From Ruminiclostridium sp. (GTDB taxonomy: Bacteria; Bacillota; Clostridia; DSM-8532): DNA of 6,275 nt. Positions 1-5,354 of this stretch are shown piece after piece. The stretch spans positions 22,958 through 29,232 of the forward strand of contig DOHN01000166.1 in assembly GCA_003535195.1 (NCBI GenBank), given 5' to 3'. A model generated the notes under the pieces. It had not been told where the DNA came from, made no database searches, and saw only the letters and a program-made list of their open reading frames with translations. Numbering within the stretch: the stretch's first letter is position 1; every line of letters starts with the position of its first letter. The position numbers and the translations under genes were made by a program.

Positions 1-173
1 GCAATCCTGCTCCGCTTACGTACCGAAATATCACTCTGGCGCTCCGGTACTAAATGACGAATCGGAGATGATATTCTAAAAAAATATCCACCAGTATTAT
101 ACCGCTGAAAGGACGATTCAAAACAGACCTGAAAGGGACAAAAGGCATTTAATTTTTAAAAACGGCTAAATTT
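1..173. other. Left-edge stretch with no firm gene
   Basis: I see no convincing coding region here. One plus-strand frame stays open from base 2 to a stop at 77-79, but its 25 codons match nothing I recognise, so it could be a gene tail or chance. On the minus strand a GTG at 34-32 has a GGAG-like site (45-42) seven bases upstream and stays open to the edge for 11 codons (MIFRYVSGAGL), so a leftward gene might begin here. A short inverted repeat, GTACCG (20-25) with CGGTAC (45-50), is also present. None of this is strong enough to call a gene. Confidence 0.4.
96..101 (-). promoter_or_regulatory. Possible leftward -10 box
   Basis: The minus strand reads TATAAT at 101-96, a perfect sigma-A -10 hexamer. 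No good -35 box lies 16-18 bases upstream (the hexamers there are TTTTGA, GTTTTG and TGTTTT). It would suit the possible leftward GTG start at 34. In AT-rich DNA a lone -10 match is weak evidence. Confidence 0.25.
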
Positions 174-204
174 AAAAAAGCAATCGGCAGAACCAATTGC
201 TTTT
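174..204 (-). terminator. Intrinsic terminator of mscL
   Basis: Read on the minus strand, AAAAGCAAT (204-196) pairs perfectly with ATTGCTTTT (184-176). The stem extends inward past one mismatch by a GG/CC pair (194-193 with 187-186), leaving a five-base loop. A run of six T follows on the minus strand (179-174). It starts about 20 bases after the mscL stop codon, a standard rho-independent terminator arrangement. Confidence 0.8.
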
Positions 205-224
205 AAGTGTCTAGACATGATTTT

Positions 225-638
225 CTATGATTTTTCTTTTAACAAATCTCTGATTTCTGTAAGGAGCTCTGCTTCCTGAGAATTTTTTTCAGGGACTGCC
301 TCGGTTACCGCTTCTTCCTTCTTTCTCTTAAATTTGCCCAGCAAGCGGATAACAAGAAAAATACTGAAAGCGATAATAAGGAAATCAATAATACTTTGTA
401 TGAACGCACCGTATCTTAATAAAACAGCCGGATTGTCACCCTTCTGTTCCACTAATACTTTAGATGCATCGGCAATATTAAATCTGCCAAGAATAAGACT
501 GAGAAGCGGCATGATCATATCAGCCACTAATGATGTGACAATCTTCCCGAAAGCGCTGCCAATAATAACACCAACAGCAAGATCCATTACGTTTCCCTTC
601 ATGGCAAAGGCCTTAAAATCTTCAAGAAATTTTTTCAC
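225..638 (-). CDS. mscL: Large-conductance mechanosensitive channel MscL
   Basis: MscL is a homopentameric inner-membrane channel that opens under membrane tension and releases solutes during hypo-osmotic shock. The 137-residue product matches the usual family length (E. coli MscL has 136). It has the amphipathic N-terminus MKKFLEDFKAFAMKGN, the TM1 pore helix at about 17-45 with the family signature GNVMDLAVGVIIGSAFGKIV and D-x-I-M-P at 40-44, a periplasmic loop at about 50-73, TM2 at about 76-101, and a charged C-terminal helix (RKKEEA to LLTEIRDLL). The start is GTG at 638-636. An AAGGAGGA site (657-650) lies 11 bases upstream, slightly long, but the family's conserved N-terminus begins exactly here. 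The gene stands alone, with its own promoter and terminator, divergent from the LCP gene. I am very sure of the family. Confidence 0.97.
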   Translation of the reverse strand: MKKFLEDFKAFAMKGNVMDLAVGVIIGSAFGKIVTSLVADMIMPLLSLILGRFNIADASKVLVEQKGDNPAVLLRYGAFIQSIIDFLIIAFSIFLVIRLLGKFKRKKEEAVTEAVPEKNSQEAELLTEIRDLLKEKS

Positions 639-680
639 CGACGGATTTATCCTCCTTGTTACATTTTATTTACATTATGT

Positions 681-708
681 ATTATAACATAGGAAACTTC
701 TGCCGCAA
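681..708 (-). promoter_or_regulatory. mscL promoter, sigma-A extended -10
   Basis: On the minus strand the -35-like box TTGCGG (708-703) is followed after 16 bases by a perfect TATAAT (686-681) carrying the extended -10 TG-T just upstream. Transcription would begin near 674, giving a leader of about 35 bases that contains the AAGGAGGA ribosome site. The -35 box lies 2 bases from that of the divergent LCP promoter. Confidence 0.7.
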
Positions 709-710
709 CA

Positions 711-739
711 TTGACATGATACGCTGCATGTGTAAGAAT
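711..739 (+). promoter_or_regulatory. LCP gene promoter, sigma-A
   Basis: A perfect -35 TTGACA (711-716) is followed after 17 bases by AAGAAT (734-739), a 4 of 6 match to the -10 consensus, with the extended -10 TG at 731-732. Transcription would begin near 746, about 43 bases before the start codon. The AAGGTG ribosome site lies at 778-783. Confidence 0.6.
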
Positions 740-788
740 ATGTAGGTATTTTACCCGCTTAAACACATAACAAAACTAAGGTGATAAA

Positions 789-1856
789 ATGAAAAAGTCT
801 AAGAAAAAACTAAATAAATGGAAAGCAATTGCCATGATTGAATTGTTTGTAATTATAGCCGGTTCAATCTTTGGTATCTATAATCTCTATATAAAAGACA
901 GCCCTACCTTTCAGTTTGTGGGACGTGTGCTGAAACCTGAGGAAGGCGGAGTCAGTATTCTGAAACGCAGAGTGGAAACCCAGAAGCCCTATAATTTGAC
1001 CAATAACCAAAAATACTATAAAGGTCTGGTAGATGAAAAAAACATCAATGTTCTTGTAATTGGGCCCGATGAAAGCGGCGCCAATTATGATACCCTGATG
1101 ATAGCCAGCGTCAATGAAGAGAGCAATACCTTAAAACTGATAAACCTGCCCCGTGATATATATATAGATTACAGCGACGAGGTCAAAAGCCAACTGAAAA
1201 AGGTATGGAAATCTTATAGTTCATCCAAGGGCATTTATAAAATCAATGCCGCCCATACCATCGGCAAAAAGCTGGACTATAAAGACAGCAGCGGTCGTTT
1301 TTCAAGCCCGGAATTTGATTTTACCGCCGACCTTATTGAAGAGATATTCGGTATTTATATTGACGACTTTGCTTATATCAAGCCCTCCAGCTTTAAACGG
1401 GTGGTGGATTATTTCGGCGGTGTGGAAATCAATGTGCCTTACCGAATGAAATATAAAGATCCGACCCAGGACCTTACCATCGATCTTGACGCCGGACTGC
1501 AGACTCTTAACGGAGCGCAGGCCGAAGGATTTGTACGTTACCGCCAGGGTGTTGATGAAAAAGGAAGGTATAAAAGTATCGGCGATATTGAGAGAAAGCA
1601 AAACCAGGTTACTTTTGTCAAAGCCTTTCTGGACCAACATATGACCATCAGAAATTTGGGAAAAATTATTACAATATTTGACGATCTGGGCTCCTATATC
1701 ACCTCCAGCATTAATAATGCGGAAGAAGCCGGTGAATACGGCAAGGTTGCGAAAAAACTGTACGACAACAAATTTGCAACCGAAAGCGAAGAAATAGAGT
1801 GTTCCGATAAAAAAATCGGCGGAGTTTACTATCTTGAAATCAAGAAAACTGATTAA
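789..1856 (+). CDS. LCP (LytR-CpsA-Psr) family cell-wall polymer transferase
   Basis: LCP enzymes are membrane-anchored and work outside the cell. They move undecaprenyl-phosphate-linked glycopolymers such as teichoic acid or capsule onto peptidoglycan. The 355-residue product has a Lys-rich cytoplasmic start, one membrane anchor at about 12-34 and no cleavable signal. Its LCP domain spans about 85-285: NVLVIGPDESG with Asp94, Asp101 in YDTLMIAS, the hallmark NLPRD with Arg122-Asp123, KINAAH (151-156), FGGVEINVP (209-217), LNGAQAEGFVRYR (240-252) and GDIERKQNQ (265-273). The acidic and arginine positions that bind Mg2+ and pyrophosphate in the family are therefore present. Residues 286-355 form a modest C-terminal extension. 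The ATG at 789 follows AAGGTG (778-783). No glycopolymer genes are adjacent, so the substrate cannot be inferred. No clear terminator follows it. Confidence 0.93.
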   Translation: MKKSKKKLNKWKAIAMIELFVIIAGSIFGIYNLYIKDSPTFQFVGRVLKPEEGGVSILKRRVETQKPYNLTNNQKYYKGLVDEKNINVLVIGPDESGANYDTLMIASVNEESNTLKLINLPRDIYIDYSDEVKSQLKKVWKSYSSSKGIYKINAAHTIGKKLDYKDSSGRFSSPEFDFTADLIEEIFGIYIDDFAYIKPSSFKRVVDYFGGVEINVPYRMKYKDPTQDLTIDLDAGLQTLNGAQAEGFVRYRQGVDEKGRYKSIGDIERKQNQVTFVKAFLDQHMTIRNLGKIITIFDDLGSYITSSINNAEEAGEYGKVAKKLYDNKFATESEEIECSDKKIGGVYYLEIKKTD

Positions 1857-1898
1857 TCTTTAATTTGATTTATTTATGGTTTCTTTATCAAAATATTA

Positions 1899-1927
1899 TT
1901 GCCCACAATGTTGTCAAGTGATATAAT
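1899..1927 (+). promoter_or_regulatory. Promoter of the beta/small-subunit unit
   Basis: TTGCCC (1899-1904), 17 bases, then a perfect TATAAT (1922-1927) with the extended -10 TG at 1919-1920. Transcription would start near 1934, leaving a T-rich leader of about 50 bases. It lies directly upstream of the decarboxylase beta gene, showing that this unit can be transcribed independently of the LCP gene. Confidence 0.7.
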
Positions 1928-1984
1928 TAGTTCGATTTTGGTTTTTTATCTATTTATATTTTCAGGCAGGAGGAAATCGGACAA

Positions 1985-3148
1985 ATGATATTCAATTTTC
2001 ATCAATTAATTGAAACACTGCCCGCTGGAACGAGCCCGGCAGAATACTTCATAAAAATGCTGATCATGTTCGCCATTGGGGGCACCTTAATTTACCTGGC
2101 TATTGCAAAGGATTATGAGCCTTCATTATTATTGCCTATCGGCTTTGGAGCAATTCTATGCAATATTCCTCTCACCAGTATTGTTGCCAGCCCAACAACC
2201 GGAGAACCAGGTATTTTTGGTGTGCTTTACAACGCAACCATTGCCAATGAGCTTTTTCCGGTTTTAATTTTTATAGCGGTAGGCGCCATGATCGATTTTA
2301 CACCGCTGTTTCAGACGCCTCTTATGCTGTTCTTCGGAGCTGCGGCGCAATTTGGTATTTTTATGACCATGCTCTTGGCAATTTTATTGGGCTTTGATCT
2401 GAAGGAAGCCGGAGCCATCGGTGTTATAGGCGCTGCTGACGGCCCTACCACCATATTTGTTGCCAACGCTTTTAAATTGAAAGAATTGATCGGGCCACTT
2501 TCCGTCGCGGCTTATTCATATATGTCCTTGGTTCCTATCATTCAGCCTCCTGTAATCAAGGCTTTAACGACCAAGGAAGAGCGAAAAATCCGTATGAACT
2601 TCAAACAAAGGAATGTCAGCAAACTGACCAAGATTCTTTTCCCAATTTTGGTCACCGTTATTTCGGGCCTCATTGCTCCTGAAAGCGTTGCATTAATCGG
2701 CGCTCTCATGTTTGGCAACCTGATTCGTGAATGCGGCGTTCTTGGAAGACTGTCCGAGACTGCACAGACCACACTCTCGTTCCTGGTCACGCTTCTTCTT
2801 GGTATTACCATTGGAACAACGATGACTGCGGAAGCCTTCCTCACCACAGATACTCTTCTCATTATGGGTATGGGTCTTTTCGCTTTCATTTTCGATACTG
2901 CAGGCGGCGTATTGTTTGCAAAGTTCATCAATCTTTTCAGAAAAGAAAAAATCAATCCTATGGTTGGCGCCGCAGGTATCTCTGCATTCCCCATGTCGGC
3001 CCGTGTTATCCAAAAGATGGCCAAGGACGAGGATCCCATGAACTTTATTTTGATGCAGTCTGTTGCAGCTAATGTTTCGGGCCAGTTGGGATCCGTTGTG
3101 GCCGGCAGCATGATACTTGTTCTGGTCGGCAAATTAGCAGGGTTGTAA
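1985..3148 (+). CDS. Na+-translocating decarboxylase beta subunit (OadB/MmdB/GcdB family)
   Basis: The beta subunit of the biotin-dependent sodium pumps (oxaloacetate, methylmalonyl-CoA, glutaconyl-CoA and malonate decarboxylases) decarboxylates carboxybiotin and couples this to Na+ export. The 387-residue product is a polytopic membrane protein of typical length. Family signatures are GFGAILCNIPL (53-63), the re-entrant region NELFPVLIFIAVGAMIDF (88-105), and GAADGPTTI (149-157). Asp152 of that last motif corresponds to the essential Asp203 of Klebsiella OadB. ISAFPMSARVIQK (332-344) and AANVSGQLGSVVAG (361-374) also match. ATG 1985 is preceded by AGGAGG (1968-1973) with a rather long 11-base gap. 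Only the small subunit follows; no alpha (carboxyltransferase) or biotin-carrier gene is in the window, so the substrate acid cannot be told. The family call is firm. Confidence 0.95.
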   Translation: MIFNFHQLIETLPAGTSPAEYFIKMLIMFAIGGTLIYLAIAKDYEPSLLLPIGFGAILCNIPLTSIVASPTTGEPGIFGVLYNATIANELFPVLIFIAVGAMIDFTPLFQTPLMLFFGAAAQFGIFMTMLLAILLGFDLKEAGAIGVIGAADGPTTIFVANAFKLKELIGPLSVAAYSYMSLVPIIQPPVIKALTTKEERKIRMNFKQRNVSKLTKILFPILVTVISGLIAPESVALIGALMFGNLIRECGVLGRLSETAQTTLSFLVTLLLGITIGTTMTAEAFLTTDTLLIMGMGLFAFIFDTAGGVLFAKFINLFRKEKINPMVGAAGISAFPMSARVIQKMAKDEDPMNFILMQSVAANVSGQLGSVVAGSMILVLVGKLAGL

Positions 3149-3163
3149 TAGGAGGTTTAAGGA

Positions 3164-3301
3164 ATGGGTACTACATTTTTACAAGGTCTTGAAGTAACCG
3201 GATTTGGTCTTCTCGGTGTATTTGGCGCTCTGATCGCTTTATACGTGTGCGTTATACTGATTGGTAAAATACCTGTAAAAGAGACGGAATCCGACGATTA
3301 A
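3164..3301 (+). CDS. OadG-related small subunit of the Na+ pump
   Basis: This 45-residue membrane protein starts at ATG 3164, with a strong GGAGG (3151-3155) eight bases upstream and only 15 bases after the beta-subunit stop. It reads MGTTFLQGLEVTGFGLLGVF at the start, has one membrane helix at about 10-35, and ends in a short charged tail (KIPVKETESDD). The GLEVT-x-x-G-x-x-x-VF pattern is that of OadG/gamma-type subunits, which hold decarboxylase pumps together. It is much shorter than Klebsiella OadG (about 80 residues) and lacks its Pro-rich, zinc-binding C-terminal tail. It therefore fits the reduced OadG-related type seen beside MmdB-like subunits in anaerobes. Tight spacing and the terminator just after it mark it as the last gene of the unit. 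Confidence 0.85.
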   Translation: MGTTFLQGLEVTGFGLLGVFGALIALYVCVILIGKIPVKETESDD

Positions 3302-3325
3302 TGAAGGATTAAATAGGAATAGTTT

Positions 3326-3360
3326 AAAGGCTGACAGTTTTTTAGTCAGCCTTTCTTTTC
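3326..3360 (+). terminator. Intrinsic terminator after the Na+-pump genes
   Basis: AAAGGCTGAC (3326-3335) pairs perfectly with GTCAGCCTTT (3345-3354) around a 9-base loop, and CTTTTC follows. It lies 25 bases after the small-subunit stop. It also sits between convergent genes. Read from the minus strand the hairpin is followed only by AAACTATT, so it would serve the leftward gene less well. Confidence 0.85.
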
Positions 3361-3383
3361 GCCCGCTTCACTATCCTCGCCGT

Positions 3384-4199
3384 CTATTTAGCCAGGACCG
3401 TATAGGTTCCAAGTTCCAGGAGATAAAACATATAGATTCCTTTCTCATTGGTATAAGTGACCTGAACCGGACTGTTGTTTGCATTGCACAATACAACCAG
3501 GGCATTGCTGACCGGGAAACCGCTTTTATTGGTCACAATACCGTATATTGTCCCTTTCAAACTTTTTTTCTTTAAGTAGACTGTTTCAAGGGTTGCAATG
3601 GACTGTTCCCGGGCCGCTTCTAAATTTAATATCCGCTCGGAATAATTGGGGGACTGCATGGATATCCGATACGGCCCCGGTTCTATATTGTCAAATACAT
3701 AAACTCCTTCCTGATTTGAAAAAGTAAAATCGTAAGGATTCAGACTATGCGCTTTGAATAATGTAACCCTGATTCCGCTGACAGCTTTTTGGGAGGTATC
3801 TCTGATATTCCCAAAGAATACGATGCTCCCATTGGCTACGGGCGACAGCTCCAAATTCAGGGCCTTTTTTTCCAAATTGGCCGCAGGCAGGCTTTCGCTT
3901 GAAAATGTGCTGTAATTTCTTTTCGAAGCAATGATCCGTATACCGGAACTAAATTTGCCCTGTAAGGTAAAATTGCCGTCGACATCTGTAAAATTAAATA
4001 CAATAGGGTTGTAATCATTGTCACAAACCTTAATGCAGACACCTTCCAATGGCTTTCCAGTAATTTTATCGCTGACATTTCCCATAATGGTGTTATCATC
4101 CCAGGGCATATCACTGAGAACGATCCTCTGCAGAAGTTCTTGATTCTCCTCGGCAATAACGACCTTTTGGGATGGAGTTGGAACAACTGTCTTGCTCAA
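3384..4199 (-). CDS. Protein of three carboxypeptidase-regulatory-like domains (minus partner)
   Basis: No function is known to me. The 271-residue product is almost wholly three beta-sandwich repeats of the carboxypeptidase regulatory-like/CnaB-like fold: about 37-120 (GNVSDKITGKPLEGVCIKV, TDVDGNFTL), 123-200 (SGIRVTLF, SNQEGVYVFDNIEPGPYRIS) and 204-271 (GIVTNKSGFPVSNALVVL, TNEKGIYMFYLLELGTYTV). Each has the G-x-V-x-(D/N)-x-x-G-x-P-(L/V) opening and the (D/N)-x-x-G-x-(F/Y)-x-F turn. There is no signal peptide, membrane segment, sortase motif or catalytic domain. A free N-terminal segment of about 35 residues precedes domain 1, and domain 3 stops right after its G-x-Y-x-V strand. I chose TTG 4199, which has AGAGGAGG (4215-4208) eight bases upstream. 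An ATG at 4223 would add eight residues but has no ribosome site. It is divergent from a gene of the same architecture at 4337. These domains usually bind or act as structural spacers; a role in the spore coat is only an inference. Confidence 0.85.
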   Translation of the reverse strand: MSKTVVPTPSQKVVIAEENQELLQRIVLSDMPWDDNTIMGNVSDKITGKPLEGVCIKVCDNDYNPIVFNFTDVDGNFTLQGKFSSGIRIIASKRNYSTFSSESLPAANLEKKALNLELSPVANGSIVFFGNIRDTSQKAVSGIRVTLFKAHSLNPYDFTFSNQEGVYVFDNIEPGPYRISMQSPNYSERILNLEAAREQSIATLETVYLKKKSLKGTIYGIVTNKSGFPVSNALVVLCNANNSPVQVTYTNEKGIYMFYLLELGTYTVLAK

Positions 4200-4207
4200 G
4201 GGCAAAT

Positions 4208-4215
4208 CCTCCTCT
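4208..4215 (-). promoter_or_regulatory. Ribosome binding site that decides the TTG start
   Basis: The minus strand reads AGAGGAGG at 4215-4208, eight bases before TTG 4199-4197. It lies inside codons 3-6 of the longer reading frame from ATG 4223. An anti-SD match this good at ideal spacing favours the TTG start. Confidence 0.65.
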
Positions 4216-4231
4216 TTATCCATTACTATGA

Positions 4232-4259
4232 CAGTATATGTTGCCGGCTGGCTATGGGT
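4232..4259 (-). promoter_or_regulatory. Sigma-K-like promoter candidate, leftward
   Basis: On the minus strand AC (4259-4258), 17 bases, then CATATACTG (4240-4232). This matches the sigma-K consensus AC-N17-CATANNNTA except for the final base. Transcription from it would start near 4225, nearly at the ATG at 4223 and about 10 bases before the AGAGGAGG site. That fits the TTG 4199 start. The motif carries little information, so the call is tentative. Confidence 0.3.
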
Positions 4260-4280
4260 GAAAAATACCCTGCCGCAATC

Positions 4281-4308
4281 ACCAAATATTGGAGAGAATC
4301 ATATCTTA
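4281..4308 (+). promoter_or_regulatory. Sigma-K-like promoter candidate, rightward
   Basis: AC (4281-4282), exactly 17 bases, then CATATCTTA (4300-4308) is a full match to the published Bacillus sigma-K consensus AC-N17-CATANNNTA. Transcription would start near 4315, just before the GGGAGG site (4324-4329) and the ATG at 4337. I find no good sigma-A pair in 4224-4336; the best is TTGCCG (4241) with AATACC. The organism's ability to sporulate is not shown by the window. Confidence 0.4.
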
Positions 4309-4336
4309 ATAACAACGAAGTTTGGGAGGCCTGCAT

Positions 4337-5206
4337 ATGTCTGTCAGGAAAGATGATTACATTCTCGCACAATCAGAGGTCAAAAATCTTTCAGGCTTTA
4401 TGAATACCATTCGGTTCGATTTATCATTGACCCCCAGTCCTTATCGAAATACAGGAACAGTTACGGGAATGGTCTTGAACGCATCAGGCAAACCCGTCGC
4501 TGATGCAATCATCCTGATCCTTGATGCAAACTTCAATATCATTTCCAATACCGCCTCCGACTCCAGGGGCTATTTCATTTTTCCGGCACTGGAGCCGGGC
4601 TCTGAATACCATGTCTATGCCAAAGCTCCGGGATTTCAGCTTTCAGATGTACAAATATTCGACCTCAGGGATGACCAGATCTTAGAGGTTGCTTTTGTCC
4701 TCAGTCCTGATACTGTTCAAACAAAAGGCATACTTACAGGGTCGGTTCAGAATATGAACGGCCTCCCTTTAGGCTCGGCTCTAATTGAGCTTTATCGGGC
4801 CGATGGATCCCAGACAGGCTTAATCTGCCTTTCTTTTTCCAATGAAGTCGGACGGTTTGTTTTTCGGGATATTGAGCAGGGCTTCTACCTGTTAAAAGTA
4901 AACGCACCGGGCTATTTATACAATTTCTCCCCTGTCACCATTCAAGAGCTCCGAAGCATATCCAGCGTCGATGTCATTCTCCAGGAAGATCCGGATGCTT
5001 CCAAAGGACTGGTCATGGGCCTTATCACTGATAATGAAGACCAGCCTCAGGCTGATGCGGACGTGATACTTTATCGTGTGGGAACAAATCAGTCCCATAC
5101 GCCGGTCGCCTATACCCGCACCAATCAGGAAGGAATCTACCTTTTTGTCAACATACCGGCTGGTGAATACTGCGTAAACTCAAATCGTCCGGTACGGGTT
5201 GAATAA
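4337..5206 (+). CDS. Protein of three carboxypeptidase-regulatory-like domains (plus partner)
   Basis: This is the divergent paralogue of the gene at 3384-4199 and has no function known to me. The 289-residue product has a free N-terminal segment of about 38 residues, then three beta-sandwich repeats: about 39-122 (TVTGMVLNASGKPVADAIIL, DSRGYFIFPALEPGSEYHV), 131-216 (GSVQNMNGLPLGSALIEL, SNEVGRFVFRDIEQGFYLLK) and 223-289 (GLITDNEDQPQADADVILYR, TNQEGIYLFVNIPAGEYCV). There is no signal peptide, membrane helix, anchor motif or enzyme domain, so a cytoplasmic or non-classically placed structural or binding protein is most likely. Domain 3 ends right after its G-x-Y-x-V strand, as in the partner, plus a short NSNRPVRVE tail. 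ATG 4337 has GGGAGG (4324-4329) seven bases upstream; an in-frame TTG at 4322 overlaps that site and is rejected. A strong hairpin encloses the stop codon. Confidence 0.85.
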   Translation: MSVRKDDYILAQSEVKNLSGFMNTIRFDLSLTPSPYRNTGTVTGMVLNASGKPVADAIILILDANFNIISNTASDSRGYFIFPALEPGSEYHVYAKAPGFQLSDVQIFDLRDDQILEVAFVLSPDTVQTKGILTGSVQNMNGLPLGSALIELYRADGSQTGLICLSFSNEVGRFVFRDIEQGFYLLKVNAPGYLYNFSPVTIQELRSISSVDVILQEDPDASKGLVMGLITDNEDQPQADADVILYRVGTNQSHTPVAYTRTNQEGIYLFVNIPAGEYCVNSNRPVRVE

Positions 5207-5224
5207 TTTCAACCCATTCCGGAC
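5187..5224 (+). terminator. Two-step hairpin around the stop codon
   Basis: GTCCGG (5187-5192) pairs with CCGGAC (5219-5224). After a 3x3 internal loop, GGGTTGAA (5196-5203) pairs with TTCAACCC (5208-5215), leaving a four-base loop TAAT. The TAA stop (5204-5206) is in that loop. No T run follows, so it is not a classic intrinsic terminator. It could protect the transcript 3' end or assist termination. Confidence 0.45.
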
Positions 5225-5270
5225 ATTCGCCATTCAAATTTTCAATGCTGTATAACATTATTATATAACA

Positions 5271-5287
5271 CCTAGTATCTTAGTAGG
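5271..5287. promoter_or_regulatory. Near-palindrome, candidate operator
   Basis: The 17 bases CCTAGTATCTTAGTAGG match their own reverse complement at 12 positions (CCTA-TA near one end, TA-TAGG near the other), centred at 5279. It covers the -35 position of the promoter whose -10 is at 5296-5301, a usual place for a repressor site. No regulator is in the window, and the region is AT-rich, so chance is possible. Confidence 0.3.
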
Positions 5288-5295
5288 TTTTAATG

Positions 5296-5301
5296 TATAA
5301 T
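5296..5301 (+). promoter_or_regulatory. -10 box for the NusG-II/Gx unit
   Basis: A perfect TATAAT stands 53 bases before the TTG start at 5355. The expected -35 position (5273-5278, TAGTAT) is poor, which would suit an activated or weak promoter. Transcription would start near 5308. Further TATAAC-like repeats at 5251 and 5264 make the exact start uncertain. Confidence 0.45.
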
Positions 5302-5354
5302 AACGGTTAATCTTATTAAATTAATTGTAGATGTTTTTGGAAGGGAGCTTTATA

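Noticed and set aside
20..50. GTACCG / CGGTAC inverted repeat at the left edge
   Set aside because: A 6-bp stem with a 19-base loop and no T run; neither a terminator nor a clear operator.
1864..1892. Inverted repeat TTTGAT / ATCAAA after the LCP gene
   Set aside because: Six AT-rich pairs around a 17-base loop with no following T run are too weak for a terminator.
2542..3132. Long minus-strand open frames (2542-3132 and 2693-3013) opposite the beta subunit
   Set aside because: They lie wholly inside a well-recognised membrane protein gene, have no family resemblance, and read as shadow frames.
4322..4336. TTG at 4322 as the start of the rightward domain-repeat gene
   Set aside because: This codon overlaps the GGGAGG ribosome site that serves ATG 4337, so the five extra residues are not translated.
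4140..4403. 87-codon plus-strand frame bridging the divergent intergenic region
   Set aside because: It overlaps the starts of both real genes, has no ribosome site, and its product resembles nothing; its overlap with the domain-repeat genes is in the wrong frame.
5331..5354. ATG 5331 as the start of the NusG-II protein
   Set aside because: It has no ribosome site, and AAGGGAG lies between it and the TTG at 5355 at ideal spacing for the latter.
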